From an uncultured Alphaproteobacteria bacterium (GTDB lineage Bacteria; Pseudomonadota; Alphaproteobacteria; Caulobacterales; Aquidulcibacteraceae), in contig CADEDG010000006.1 in NCBI GenBank assembly GCA_902826035.1, forward strand, positions 14,706 to 50,009: a stretch of 35,304 nt of DNA, written 5' to 3'. This document shows positions 21,021 to 30,768 of this stretch, piece after piece (position 1 is the first letter of the stretch; each line of letters starts with the position of its first letter). The notes under the pieces are model-generated. The model was not told the DNA's origin. It did not search any database and saw nothing but the letters and a program-made list of their open reading frames with translations. Position numbers and translations under genes: made by a program.

Positions 21021-23195
21021 TTATTGCTGCGCCCGTTCCTGCGCCTCAAGCGCGGCGTTGGTGCGACGCAGGGCGGCTGAATAGCGGGCCTCGTTGGGAT
21101 TGGCTTGGGTGAGTTGGGTCAGCAGGTCGCGCTGCGTCGCGAGACTGCGCCGCAATCCGGCGGTCGCCTCGGCTTGGGTTTGCAGACGCATCAGCTGGCG
21201 CAGAGATTCCAGCGCGAGGTCGGCGACCCCGTGATCGGCGGGCTCCTCCTGCGCCAAGGCGGCGCGCAGGCGCACGGCCTCGTCGAACGCCGCCATGGCC
21301 GCTGTGTCGTTCTCGGCGCGTACGCGGGCCAGCCCAGTCGTGTGCAGCAGATCGGCGAGCGCAGCGCGCGCCGGTTTGTCGTTTGACGACGCCGTCACGA
21401 TCGAACGGCGCACGCGGATGGCTTCGGAATAGGCTGAGAGCGTTTCGCTCTGGTCGCCGAGGCGCGTGCTGACGGCGGCGACTTGCTCGAGCGCAGTGGC
21501 GAGATTTGTTGCGTGTGCGAGGTCGGACTCGGCGACGGAGCGGAGTCTCCGCCTCACGACCGCTGCTTCGCGCCATGCTCCGCGCGCGTCCTCAAAATTC
21601 CGCGTACGCTCTAGCCGTGCGCCATTGGCTGCTAACATTTCCGCGAGCGTGATCTGCGCAGGGAGGTCAGCAGGGCGAGCCAATGTCCGCGCTCGGGCCG
21701 CCGCCACGGCCTCATTGATCAGCGCGGCGTCCGCGCTGCCGAGCGATGCTTGAACTTGCGCAGCCAAGATCACGCGCGCGGCCACAGCATCGCGTAGGTC
21801 GGCGTTGGTGGGCGCCGCTGCGCTGAGGCGACGCGCCAACGCCAGGCTTTCCTCCGCTGGCGCCCGGGCGCCTTCGTTGTCGCCGCTCGCGCGAAGCGCC
21901 TCGCTGAGCTTGGCGAGCGCGCCCGCCAACGCGGCCATTTCTGGCGTCTCGCCACCGGATTGCGCACGCAGCAGTCCCACTGTGCGCTCGTAGCTTGCTT
22001 TGGCGCCGTTATGATCGCCGGTGGCGGATTGTGCGTCGCCGAGTTGCTCGAAGGCGGCCAAGGCGGCGGCTGACGCGGATTGATCTTCGAGCGCTGTTTC
22101 ATGAAGCGCCAACAGAATCGGCGCAGCTTCTGCGAACAGCGGCAAAGCTTGAGCGGGCTTACCCGCTTGCGCATACAAGCCGCCGAGCCAGTTCAAAGCG
22201 TCCGCGAGCGGGGCGCGCGCGGCGTCGTCGGCATTGGCGACTGCCCGCGCCGCAACCAGGGCGCGGTTGGCGAAGTCGAGCGCTTCGGCGGCGCGGCCTG
22301 CGGCGTTCTCGGCGCGGCTGACCAGCAAGGCCGCGCGCGCGAATTCCTGCGAGTTGTGTTCGCTTTCCGGCAGCGCCTCGATCGCGGCAAGCGCACGCGC
22401 GCGTGCGCTCTCGCTGTCGCCGCGGCGCTCATGAAGTTCAGCGAACTGAACCAATGCTTGCGCGCGTTGGCGCATCAGAGCGGGGCTCTTCGGGCCTTCG
22501 GCGAATAGGCGGTCGAATTGCGCTTCGGCATGGGCGAGCGCTTCGGCGTCGGTCGAGTCCGCGCGGGCGGCGATTTCGATCGCGGTCTGGATAGCCTGGC
22601 GGGTCATCGCCGCGGACTGATCGCGCTCGCCGACCGCCGAGATGGTGGCGATGCCGCCAGCTGTGGCGATTGCGGCGAATCCAGCGCAGAGCGCGGCGCC
22701 AATGCCCCCTCGTGTGCGCGAGCCCGCCGCCTGCTGGTCGCGCAGGGCGCCGACGTTCACGTCGGTAAGCGCGCTCACAAGTTTGAGAAAGCCAAGTTCG
22801 GCGCCGTCGGCCTCAGCGCGAAAATCGGCGGTCACCGGTTGGCGCGCGCGCAGTCGGGGCGGCATCACCTGCATCGGCTCGCCTTCGAGCACGACCAGGA
22901 GGAAACGCCCCACCGGGTTGGAGACGAGATAGGTATCGACGTCCGTGTTCACGCGCTCGGAGGCAAACGATTTCGGGCTGCTGAAAACGATCAGCCAATC
23001 CACCGCCGCCATTTGCCGAGCGGTGTCGCCGAGGCGGGCGGAATTTGAGTCAGGTATGAAGCGCCCAAGCCGCGCCGGGCCGCCGTTTCGTAGCGCGGCC
23101 GGGATGACGTAATTGCGCAGCCGCCGCCGCAGGACGCGCACTTTGGCCTCGTCCGCTTCGCTGTAGCAAAGATAGGCTTTCGGGCCCCCGTTCAT
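21021..23195 (-). CDS. TIR-domain, single-TM, TPR-repeat protein
   Basis: A 724-aa protein in three parts. Residues 5-107 form a TIR-like domain (AYLCYSEADEAKVRVLRRRL, then WLIVFSSPKSFASE, VNTDVDTYL, and LLVVLEGEP). One membrane helix lies at about 165-188. Residues 195-720 form an Ala-rich helical array of TPR-type repeats (for example ALNWLGGLYAQAGKPAQALP). In NADase-type bacterial TIRs the catalytic Glu sits where this protein has Asp (VNTDVD for the common VNEEI), so enzyme activity is uncertain. The TPRs probably face the periplasm and sense or bind a partner. The open frame starts at GTG 23219; ATG 23195 begins the domain and has GGTGGGG upstream. Nothing in the flanks forms a known TIR defence operon. 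Confidence 0.75.
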   Translation of the reverse strand: MNGGPKAYLCYSEADEAKVRVLRRRLRNYVIPAALRNGGPARLGRFIPDSNSARLGDTARQMAAVDWLIVFSSPKSFASERVNTDVDTYLVSNPVGRFLLVVLEGEPMQVMPPRLRARQPVTADFRAEADGAELGFLKLVSALTDVNVGALRDQQAAGSRTRGGIGAALCAGFAAIATAGGIATISAVGERDQSAAMTRQAIQTAIEIAARADSTDAEALAHAEAQFDRLFAEGPKSPALMRQRAQALVQFAELHERRGDSESARARALAAIEALPESEHNSQEFARAALLVSRAENAAGRAAEALDFANRALVAARAVANADDAARAPLADALNWLGGLYAQAGKPAQALPLFAEAAPILLALHETALEDQSASAAALAAFEQLGDAQSATGDHNGAKASYERTVGLLRAQSGGETPEMAALAGALAKLSEALRASGDNEGARAPAEESLALARRLSAAAPTNADLRDAVAARVILAAQVQASLGSADAALINEAVAAARARTLARPADLPAQITLAEMLAANGARLERTRNFEDARGAWREAAVVRRRLRSVAESDLAHATNLATALEQVAAVSTRLGDQSETLSAYSEAIRVRRSIVTASSNDKPARAALADLLHTTGLARVRAENDTAAMAAFDEAVRLRAALAQEEPADHGVADLALESLRQLMRLQTQAEATAGLRRSLATQRDLLTQLTQANPNEARYSAALRRTNAALEAQERAQQ

Positions 23196-23278
23196 TCCAA
23201 ACGCCCCACCGGCTCCCACTTGTCCCGCCCAAGCTTATAGCAGCTTTGTGACGGGGGGGTGAGAGCCTGCGGCGCAGT

Positions 23279-25066
23279 TCACTGCGTTCGCCGAGGCCGG
23301 GGATAAGGTGCTGGGCGGGGCTCGGGACGCGGCGCATTCTCCGCTGGGAGAAGCGCCGCCGCCGATTGCGCCGAGCGCGCGAGTTGGATGAACTCGGCGC
23401 GCCAGCCGAATTCATCTTGTCCGCGAGCCCCTTGGGCCAAGGAGAGCACGTCAGACCAACCGAAACCGCGGTGGAGATAGGGGTCGCCCCGCAGCAACTG
23501 GCCGTAGCCGGCCACGGCGGTGGCCCAACGGGTCGCCTCCGGCGCCCGCGCCACCGTCTCGTACCGGTCGCCCTCGCCGATCGGGCGTTCGATCAGGCGT
23601 GAACTGTCCTCGCCCGGCAGTTTGTAGCGAATGCGCAGGAAGGCGATTTCGCTGGCCGCCGATGGCGCAGGAGCGGCGCGGTCCTGGTAACGCAACGGTT
23701 CTGTGAAGGTCGGGCCGCCAACGGGGGTGATCTCGTAGATCGCGGTAACCGCATGCCCGGCGCCGATTTCGCCAGCGTCGATCTGATCGTTGTTGAAATC
23801 CTCGCGCCGCAGCATGCGGGTTTCGTAGCCGATCAGACGATATTCGGCGACGCGGCGCGGGTTGAACTCGACTTGAATCTTCACGTCATTGGCGATGGAG
23901 AACAGATTGGACGCCATCTCATCGCGCAACACGCGGCGGGATTCGTTCAGAGTGTCGATATATGCGGCGATTCCGTTGCCGTTCTGCGCCAGGCGCTGCA
24001 TCAGCGCGTCATTGTAATTGCCGCCGCCGAAACCGAGCACGGAGAGATAGATGCCTGTCTCGCGTTTGCGGGAGATGAAATCCTGCAATTGCTGCGGGTC
24101 GTTGATGCCGACATTGAAGTCGCCATCGGTGGCGATGATGACGCGATTGACAGCGCTGCGGTCGAAATTCCGCTCCGCCAGCGCGTACGCCAGGCGCAAG
24201 CCTTCGCCGCCCGCGGTGGAGCCGCCGGCGCGCAGGTTGTCCAGCGCCGCCAGGATGCGTGCGCGCTGATCGCCGGAAGTTGGTTCGAGCACGGCGCCCG
24301 CTGCGCCAGCATAAACGACGATGGAAACGCGGTCGCGCGCGTTGAGTTGATCCGCTAGCATGCGGAAGCCCTGCAATGCCAAAGGCAGCCGGTTCTCCGG
24401 CGACATCGAACCCGATACATCGATCAGCAAAGTCAGATTCAGCGGTGGTCTTTGCCGCGGCACGATATTGTAACCCTGCAGGCCAATATGCACGAGTTGG
24501 CGGCCCTCCGCCCACGGGCTCGGCGCCACCGCGACATTGGTGGAGAAGGGCTCGGCGCGCGAGTGCGGCAGCGCGTAATCGTAGCGGAAATAATTGATCA
24601 ATTCCTCGATGCGCACCGCGTCGCGCGGGGGCAAGCGCCCCTCGTTCAGCATGCGGCGCACGTTGGAATAAGACGCAGTATCGACGTCGATGGAGAAGGT
24701 CGATACCGGCTCGTCGGCGACGATGCGGATAGAGTTCGGCGTGACATCGTCGTAGCGATCGCGATCCACCGTGCCCGGCATCGGTTGGGGCGCTATCTGC
24801 GCGTACGGCGCGGCGGCGCGGCCCGCCTCCATGGACGCCAGGGGCGCTGGAGAATTGTAGGCTTGCCCGCGTAGGGCGCCGCTGACAGCGGGCGCCTCGA
24901 TCACGGGCGGCGGCACGCTTTGCGGTGGCGGCGGAGGGGGCGGCGGCGGTTGGATTTCGATTTCAACCCGCACGTTTTCGTCGGTCGACGCAGGCGGCGA
25001 TGCGCACGCTGCGAGCATGAGCGCGCAAAGCGCCAAGCCAAATCGAGATGTGTGCTTCATGAGCAT
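23279..25066 (-). CDS. VWA-domain lipoprotein, YfbK-like
   Basis: A 595-aa predicted lipoprotein. The lipobox LAAC gives Cys21; a polyproline run (residues 40-48) acts as a spacer. Then come a YfbK-type N-terminal domain (STFSIDVDTASYSNVRRMLN and VRIEELINYFRYDY, about 123-165), a von Willebrand A domain with the MIDAS motif DVSGS (216-220) and ATDGDFNVG, and a C-terminal DUF3520-like part ending at about residue 560. VWA domains bind ligands through a metal ion. The family's job is unknown. GGAGGG lies 7 bases before ATG 25066. The C-terminal tail is Pro/Arg-rich. It is transcribed away from the repeat half-site at 25243. Confidence 0.9.
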   Translation of the reverse strand: MLMKHTSRFGLALCALMLAACASPPASTDENVRVEIEIQPPPPPPPPPQSVPPPVIEAPAVSGALRGQAYNSPAPLASMEAGRAAAPYAQIAPQPMPGTVDRDRYDDVTPNSIRIVADEPVSTFSIDVDTASYSNVRRMLNEGRLPPRDAVRIEELINYFRYDYALPHSRAEPFSTNVAVAPSPWAEGRQLVHIGLQGYNIVPRQRPPLNLTLLIDVSGSMSPENRLPLALQGFRMLADQLNARDRVSIVVYAGAAGAVLEPTSGDQRARILAALDNLRAGGSTAGGEGLRLAYALAERNFDRSAVNRVIIATDGDFNVGINDPQQLQDFISRKRETGIYLSVLGFGGGNYNDALMQRLAQNGNGIAAYIDTLNESRRVLRDEMASNLFSIANDVKIQVEFNPRRVAEYRLIGYETRMLRREDFNNDQIDAGEIGAGHAVTAIYEITPVGGPTFTEPLRYQDRAAPAPSAASEIAFLRIRYKLPGEDSSRLIERPIGEGDRYETVARAPEATRWATAVAGYGQLLRGDPYLHRGFGWSDVLSLAQGARGQDEFGWRAEFIQLARSAQSAAALLPAENAPRPEPRPAPYPRPRRTQ

Positions 25067-25242
25067 GGACGTTCCCTCCGAACCGCCCGAACGCGGGTTA
25101 TTCTATGTGCGGAGCCAGCGCGTCGAACGCGGCCAGTTTGCGGCGCGAGTGCGGCAAAGTTCGCACACAAGAGCGTGCATCACGGCGATGTGCTCGTTGC
25201 GCCACGCGGGGACGGCTCGGCTTCGGGCGAAAATGTGCACTG

Positions 25243-25258
25243 CCTGAGCTTGTCGAAG
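25243..25258 (-). repeat. Half-copy of the CTTCGACAAGCTCAGG repeat
   Basis: Sixteen bases on the minus strand are identical to the start of the hairpin repeat at 1856-1871. It lies in the 240-base gap between the VWA lipoprotein start and the DUF885 gene stop (25067-25306), which otherwise shows no gene. Confidence 0.6.
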
Positions 25259-25306
25259 GCCGCACCTCGGCGTCATCGAGGGATCGGCGACCCAGCTTCG
25301 CGGCGG

Positions 25307-27166
25307 TTAACGCCGTGCGCTCTCGATCCACTCTTCCACGACCTGGCCAAGCACATTCAGCGGAAGCTCCCCGTGCAGCAGCACAGCGTCGTGGAAGCCG
25401 CGCAGATCGAACGCAGGGCCGAGTTCGGCGCGCGCTTTTTCCCGCAGCCGCATGATCTCCCGGCGACCCAATTCGTAGCCGCAGGCTTGGCCGGGCCATA
25501 CGACGTATCGGTCGACTTCGGTAACGATCACGCCCACCCCATCGCCGGTGATCTGGCGCAAATAGTCGATCGCTTGTTGGCGCGGCCAGTTCTTCGCGTG
25601 CAAGCCGGTATCGACCACCAGACGCGCGGCGCGCCACAGCTGCCAGCGCAGGAAGCCGATGCGCCCGATCGGGTCGCCGTCGTAGAAGTTCAATTCGTCC
25701 GCCAGCTCCTCGGCATAGAGGCCCCAGCCTTCGCTGTAGGCGTTGAACGAGATCAACCGCCTCAACAGCGGTACGTCATCCATTTCTTGCGCGAGCGCGG
25801 TTTGGAAATGATGTCCAGGAACTGCTTCGTGAAAGTCCTGCGTTGGCAGATCGATGCGGGTCATTTCCCCTAGGTCACGGAGATTGACGTAATAAATTCC
25901 GGGCGCGTCGCCGCTCAGGGAGGGCGGCGAATAATAGGCGCCGGGTTGGCTCGCCTCGGCGAACGCGGGCACTCGGCGCACCTCCAATTTCGCGCGCGGC
26001 AAGCGTCCAAACCATTCGCGTGCGCGCGTGAGCACGCCGCCGACGCGGCGCTCGACGTCCGCAAGCAATTGGGCCCGCCCCGCCTCGGTGTCCGGGTAGC
26101 GATAGCGTGGATCGGCGCTCATCTGCGCGAGCCGTTCGCCGACCGCGCCTTCCGTCAGGCCGACGCGGCGCAAGGCGATATCGAGTTGGCTGGTGAGTGC
26201 GGCGACGCGCTCCAGCCCGATGGTGTGGATCTGCTCCGGCGTAAGCGCGCTGGTGGTGTTGATTGCAAGCGCTGCGGCGTAAAATTCGCCGCCGCGAGGC
26301 AGGCGCGAAACGGAGGGGACGTCGCCCGCTTGCGGACGCACCGAGCGCAGGAAGCTCGCAGCCCGTTCGTGCGCGGGGGTGGTCTGCGTGCGCACGATCT
26401 GTTCGGCGCGGGCAAGAAGTCCCGACCGCGCCTGCACCAACACTTCGCGCCGGGCGGCATCGCTTTCAGCCGCGATCCGCGCGTCGAGCTTCTGGCGAAA
26501 ATTGGCGACGTAGGGTTGCGCTGGCGTCGAGGTCGATGTCGCCGCGTCGAGCAGCGCTATTGTCGCATCGACGATGAACAGCGGCGGAACGATCCCGCGC
26601 TCGGCGTCCGCACGTGCGCGCGCCGTCTCCTGGTCGATTGAATCGTCAACCTGCGCCAAGCGCCTCAGGTAGTTTTCCGCATCGGTGAGCGTGACGATGT
26701 CGGTGCGTTCATCCAGGAATGACGGTAGCTCGATGAAGGCGCTGTCGAGCTGGTTGAGCACGTAGGGTTTGACGCCCGCGAGCGGCGAGAAATCGCCGTA
26801 GTCGAATTCTGCGCCAGCGGCGGCGGCGGCGAACTGGCTCTCAAGGATTCTGAAGGTCAGAACATCGTCTGCGCTAAGGCGGGCCCGATCGATCCCGCGC
26901 AACTCGACATAGCGGCGTAATGCGGCGCTTCGGCGGGCGACCAGCGCGCGCGGCGAAAGATCGTCCAACTTGGTAGTATAGGGGCCCCCGGCGGCCTCTG
27001 TGCTGACGCCTGCCAGGGAGGCTGTTTCCGGGCTGTCGGCCAGCAATTCCTGCGTCCAGTCCGAAACCCGTCCCTCGAAAGCGCTCATTGGCGCTGGCCG
27101 CTGCTGGCCGCAGGCGACAAGGGCAAAGGAAAGGCTCGCGACGATGATATCCCTGCTCAGGGTCAT
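25307..27166 (-). CDS. DUF885 peptidase-like lipoprotein
   Basis: A 619-aa predicted lipoprotein (lipobox LVAC, Cys19) of the DUF885 family, which is related to zinc metallopeptidases. The likely metal site is FHEAVPGHHFQ at about residues 445-455 (HExxxxHH) with SEGWGLYAEEL at 478-488. The rest is mostly helical. The family is thought to act on peptides, but proven substrates are few. ATG 27166 has GGAG 8 bases upstream. The signal and anchor place it in the periplasm or at the outer membrane. It is divergent from the SapC-family gene, with 158 bases between the starts. Confidence 0.88.
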   Translation of the reverse strand: MTLSRDIIVASLSFALVACGQQRPAPMSAFEGRVSDWTQELLADSPETASLAGVSTEAAGGPYTTKLDDLSPRALVARRSAALRRYVELRGIDRARLSADDVLTFRILESQFAAAAAGAEFDYGDFSPLAGVKPYVLNQLDSAFIELPSFLDERTDIVTLTDAENYLRRLAQVDDSIDQETARARADAERGIVPPLFIVDATIALLDAATSTSTPAQPYVANFRQKLDARIAAESDAARREVLVQARSGLLARAEQIVRTQTTPAHERAASFLRSVRPQAGDVPSVSRLPRGGEFYAAALAINTTSALTPEQIHTIGLERVAALTSQLDIALRRVGLTEGAVGERLAQMSADPRYRYPDTEAGRAQLLADVERRVGGVLTRAREWFGRLPRAKLEVRRVPAFAEASQPGAYYSPPSLSGDAPGIYYVNLRDLGEMTRIDLPTQDFHEAVPGHHFQTALAQEMDDVPLLRRLISFNAYSEGWGLYAEELADELNFYDGDPIGRIGFLRWQLWRAARLVVDTGLHAKNWPRQQAIDYLRQITGDGVGVIVTEVDRYVVWPGQACGYELGRREIMRLREKARAELGPAFDLRGFHDAVLLHGELPLNVLGQVVEEWIESARR

Positions 27167-27324
27167 TCAGAAAGCTCCGACCTGGCGAATTGACGATCAG
27201 CCAATAGCATGCGCCGCTGGGCGGCAAAGCGCCGTGTGGCGCCCCCGTTTGCGGCTCCCCTGTTGCAGCCGGGCCGCTTTCGTGGTTGGAGAGCGCTCCC
27301 GATTTCGGAACCGTGGAGAAACCC

Positions 27325-28137
27325 ATGACGACCGCCAGCGGCGGCGCCCAGACTTTGGGCCAAATCCTTTTCTATCGTCAGCTCGAGCCGCTCTCCATCG
27401 AGAAGCATCGGTCGCTCGGCGTGAGCCAGGTGGCTAATCCATTTTCGTTCCTGGCCGACACCCATTTGGTGCCGCTGACTGTGGATGAATTCGGCCTCGC
27501 TGCCGTCTGTTATCCCATCATTTTCGACACCCAGTCGAAGACGCCCCTGGCGGTAATGGGCCTGCGCCCGGGCATGAATGTGTTCCTGGGCGCGGACGGC
27601 TCGTTGGACCCGGAAGTCTACCTGCCGGCGTTCGCCCGCCGTTATCCGTTCCTCCCGATCATCGCCGGGCAGGGGCAGCAGCAGGGCGCAAGCGGAACTG
27701 AGGGCGACCGTGTGTTGGTGTGCATCGATCGCGCCGCCAAGATGCTCAATGACAGGCCTGAATTGCCCTTCTTCGAGGGTGACAAGCCTTCCCGCTACAC
27801 TGAGGAAGCGATCAATTTCTGCCGCGAGTTCGACATGTTAGGGCGGCGCACCCAGGAATTTGTGAAGCTGATGGAGCAGCACAATCTGTTCGAAAATACG
27901 CCGCTTGCGCTGCCGCGCGCCAAGCCGGACGGCACCCCGGACGAACCGGTGAAGATCGGCGAGTATTTGCGTATTTCCGAGCAGAAGCTGAATGCACTGC
28001 AGAAGGAAACATACCTGGAATTACGCGACAAAGGCGTTTCTGCGGTCATGCACGCGCACCTGCTTTCTCTGGGGCTGTGGCCGAAGATTCTTTCGCGCGC
28101 CGCGCGTATCCAGGCGGCCACGCCGCTCAAGAACTAA
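27325..28137 (+). CDS. SapC-family protein
   Basis: A 270-aa protein of the SapC family, named for a Campylobacter S-layer-linked gene. In Caulobacterales and their relatives it is widespread with unknown function. Supporting text: FYRQLEPLSIEKHRSLGVSQ, then FLADTHLVPLTVDEFGLAA, YPIIFD, YLPAFARRYPFLP, and the later FCREFDMLGRRTQEFVKLM. No signal peptide or membrane segment is visible. ATG 27325 has GGAG about 7 bases upstream; the open frame begins at 27286. A strong terminator follows 34 bases after the stop, so it is probably a single-gene unit. Confidence 0.88.
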   Translation: MTTASGGAQTLGQILFYRQLEPLSIEKHRSLGVSQVANPFSFLADTHLVPLTVDEFGLAAVCYPIIFDTQSKTPLAVMGLRPGMNVFLGADGSLDPEVYLPAFARRYPFLPIIAGQGQQQGASGTEGDRVLVCIDRAAKMLNDRPELPFFEGDKPSRYTEEAINFCREFDMLGRRTQEFVKLMEQHNLFENTPLALPRAKPDGTPDEPVKIGEYLRISEQKLNALQKETYLELRDKGVSAVMHAHLLSLGLWPKILSRAARIQAATPLKN

Positions 28138-28171
28138 GCGCTTTTGGGCGACTAGTTTGGAACGGTTCATG

Positions 28172-28209
28172 CAGGCCGCGCCTTGAAGGCGCGGCCTGTT
28201 TCTTCTTGG
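28172..28209 (+). terminator. Rho-independent terminator after the SapC-family gene
   Basis: CAGGCCGCGCC (28172-28182) and GGCGCGGCCTG (28188-28198) form a perfect 11-bp stem (13 bp if the loop closes) around TTGAA. A T-rich run (TTTCTTCTT) follows directly. It lies between the SapC-family stop and the DsbD-like start. The ribosome site of the next gene begins just after it. Confidence 0.85.
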
Positions 28210-28216
28210 GGAGCAA

Positions 28217-30271
28217 ATGGCGCGGGTTTGGGCGGCTTTTCTGGCGGTGCTGGCCTGGGTCTCGACCGAGTTTCCAGCAGCTGCCGCGCCGGTTCGCACC
28301 GCCAATCTCGAAGCGGAGCTACATTCCGCGCGCGCCGCCATCGCTCCCGGCGAGCGTTTCGTTATTGTCCTGCGCCAGACGCTCAACCCGGGTTGGCACA
28401 CCTATTGGCGCAATCCGGGAGCGGCGGGCCAGCCTACGGAGATCGTTTGGCGCTTGCCGGCGGGGTTCGTGGCCGGTGACATCTCTTGGCCCACGCCAAC
28501 AACGATCCCGGTCGAATCGCTGGTCAATTATGGTTATTCCGGCGAGGTGCTGTTGCCGATCGAGATCGCGGCGCCGACCTCGCTGCGGGCAGGCGATAGC
28601 GTCACCCTGAACGCAAGCGCGACCTGGGTGGTTTGCTCGGATATCTGCGTGCCGGAGCGGGGCGATTTCTCGCTGATCTTGCCGGTGGCGGCGCAGGGGC
28701 GTGACGACGCGACGTGGGCGCCGCGCATTCGAGCCGCATTGGCGGCGCTGCCGACGCCGTTCGATCCCGCCGGTCCTCTCCGCGCGCGGATCAGTCCAGG
28801 CAGGCCGCCGCGACTCTCCGTGGCGTTTGCCGGCGAGATTCTGCGGGAACCCTATTTCTTCCCCAACAGCCGCGACGCGGCCAATCCCTCCGCGCCGCAA
28901 AACCCGAGCTTCGGTCCTGCTGGCGTGAGCTTGGAGCTGCCCGGGGGCGCCGACGAGGGCGTAGGCAAGGTTGGGCTCGCGGGGATTTTCACCTTTGTGG
29001 ACTCGGGCGGGGCCCGCCGCGCCTATGAGGTGCAAGCCGAGCCCGGCGATCCGCTTCCAGATACATCGGGAGCGCCGCCGCCGGCGCCAACTATGGACGC
29101 CATGGCTCTGCTGGCTGCGATCGGCCTGGCGTTCCTGGGCGGGCTTATCCTCAATATCATGCCCTGCGTGCTGCCTGTGCTTTCGGTGAAGGCGCTGTCG
29201 CTGGCCGGCGGCGTGCACGCGGGCGAAGTCCGTCGCCACGGCGCACTTTACTTCGTGGGGGTGATGGCGACTTTCCTTGCGTTAGCGGCGGTTCTGATCG
29301 CGCTGCGCAGCGGCGGCGACGCGTTGGGCTGGGGATATCAGTTTCAGGCGCCATGGGTGAACGCAGGCTTGGCGCTATTGTTCTTCGCGATTGGCTTGAA
29401 TCTACTGGGCGTGTTCCAGGTCGGCGGCTTTGAGAATTTTGGCGCAGGGCTCGCACAGCGTGGCGGAGACGTGGGCGCATTTTCCACCGGCGCACTCGCG
29501 GTGGTCGCGGCGACGCCCTGCACCGCGCCGTTCATGGCCGGCGCGATCGGCACAGCACTCACCCAATCGGCGGGCGTGACGTTGCTCATTTTCGCTGCGC
29601 TCGCGCTCGGTTTTGCGCTCCCGTTTACCGCGCTTTCGTTCGCGTCGGCGCTGCAACGGCTGATCCCAAAACCGGGCCCTTGGATGGAGCGGGCCAAGAA
29701 TGTGCTGGCGTTCCCGATGTTCGCGGCGGCGATCTGGCTCGCGTGGGTGCATGCGGAGCAGACCGAGGCAGGCGGGGTGCTTGCGCTGCTGAGCCTAGCT
29801 GCCGCGCTTGCGTTTGCGCTGGTGGTGGGCCGCTGGGGTAGGGTCTGGGTCGCTGCGAGCTTGGCTGTGCTGGCTTTGACGGGGGCTATAGTCTGGCGGC
29901 CCTTGGTTGGCGCGCAAACGCAGGAAACGCTTGTGTCGGAGGCCTGGAGCCCCGCGCGCGTTGAGGCATTGCGTGCGGAGGGGCGGCCGATCTTTGTGAA
30001 CTTCACCGCCGCGTGGTGTGTGACCTGCAAAGTGAACGAACTGGCCGCGCTTTCGAGCCAGCGTGTGGCGCAGGCCTTCGAAGGCGCCAATGTGGCGTAC
30101 CTCAAAGCGGATTGGACCAATCGAGACGAAGCGATTGCAGGCGCGCTTGCTTCGTTCGGTCGCGCGGGAGTGCCGCTCTATCTTTACTATCCGCCAGCGG
30201 GGGCGCCGGTGTTGCTGCCGCAGGTGCTGAGCGAGGGCCTGATCCTCGAGACGATAGAAGGGCGCTACTAA
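28217..30271 (+). CDS. DsbD/ScsB-type thiol:disulfide interchange protein
   Basis: Carries reducing power from cytoplasmic thioredoxin across the inner membrane to periplasmic partners. The 684-aa protein has a signal peptide (to about residue 24), a periplasmic domain with Cys140 and Cys144 (VCSDICVPERG), a membrane domain from about 295 to 560 with the paired cysteines Cys317 (NIMPCVLPVLS) and Cys435 (ATPCTAPFM), and a C-terminal thioredoxin-like domain with the CxxC pair Cys601/Cys604 (AAWCVTCK). The long N-terminal domain fits the ScsB-like branch. GGGGAG precedes ATG 28217. No partner thiol protein gene follows; the convergent small gene overlaps its stop by three bases. Confidence 0.92.
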   Translation: MARVWAAFLAVLAWVSTEFPAAAAPVRTANLEAELHSARAAIAPGERFVIVLRQTLNPGWHTYWRNPGAAGQPTEIVWRLPAGFVAGDISWPTPTTIPVESLVNYGYSGEVLLPIEIAAPTSLRAGDSVTLNASATWVVCSDICVPERGDFSLILPVAAQGRDDATWAPRIRAALAALPTPFDPAGPLRARISPGRPPRLSVAFAGEILREPYFFPNSRDAANPSAPQNPSFGPAGVSLELPGGADEGVGKVGLAGIFTFVDSGGARRAYEVQAEPGDPLPDTSGAPPPAPTMDAMALLAAIGLAFLGGLILNIMPCVLPVLSVKALSLAGGVHAGEVRRHGALYFVGVMATFLALAAVLIALRSGGDALGWGYQFQAPWVNAGLALLFFAIGLNLLGVFQVGGFENFGAGLAQRGGDVGAFSTGALAVVAATPCTAPFMAGAIGTALTQSAGVTLLIFAALALGFALPFTALSFASALQRLIPKPGPWMERAKNVLAFPMFAAAIWLAWVHAEQTEAGGVLALLSLAAALAFALVVGRWGRVWVAASLAVLALTGAIVWRPLVGAQTQETLVSEAWSPARVEALRAEGRPIFVNFTAAWCVTCKVNELAALSSQRVAQAFEGANVAYLKADWTNRDEAIAGALASFGRAGVPLYLYYPPAGAPVLLPQVLSEGLILETIEGRY

Positions 30272-30660
30272 GCTGGGCCGCCAGCTAATGGCGTTGGTTC
30301 TGGGTTAGCCGCCATCGGCGCCAGCAGGATCGCGTCGCCCAACAGAGCATCAAGGGCGGCGAACGCCTCCGCTTCCTCGGCGGGGGTCGCCGCCTGTTGG
30401 AGCTCGGCGGCGTGGACCATGGCGTCTTCGGAAATGCCGCGGAAAATACAGGGCAAGTCGGCCGGCGCGTCGCCCGCCCGCAGCGCTTCGGAAAGGCGCA
30501 TGGAATCGGCGGAGAATTCGGTCAGGTCGGCCAAAAATGAGGGGGTGAATTCGTGCCGGCCCGCAAGCGAGCGCGCCTCAGCCTCGACCTCGTTGGCCAA
30601 GCTCGAAATGTCGGCAAGGCTGATTGTGCCAAAAGCCGCCAAAGCCAGGCAGGTGAGCAT
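30268..30660 (-). CDS. Small exported hypothetical protein
   Basis: A 130-aa protein I do not recognise. The first 16-20 residues (MLTCLALAAFGTISLAD) look like a signal peptide or membrane anchor. The rest is acidic and helical (EVEAEARSLAGRH, then AEEAEAFAALDALLGDAILL), with one cysteine in LPCIFRG. ATG 30660 is favoured by GGAG 8 bases upstream; the open frame to 30729 adds an Arg-rich, unlikely start. The TAG overlaps the TAA of the DsbD-like gene (CTAA). Function unknown. Confidence 0.6.
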   Translation of the reverse strand: MLTCLALAAFGTISLADISSLANEVEAEARSLAGRHEFTPSFLADLTEFSADSMRLSEALRAGDAPADLPCIFRGISEDAMVHAAELQQAATPAEEAEAFAALDALLGDAILLAPMAANPEPTPLAGGPA

Positions 30661-30768
30661 GTTCTGTCTCCTTCGCCTGCGAGGCGAAGCAAGACCGGCG
30701 CCGAAGAAGAGCGGCTCGCGTCCAGGCATGGTTTACGCTAGGTGGGCGGCTCCGAGTCTGGAGCCCGC

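Noticed and set aside
28319..29239. 306-aa minus-strand open frame
   Set aside because: Antisense to the DsbD-like gene, whose cysteine motifs are all intact.
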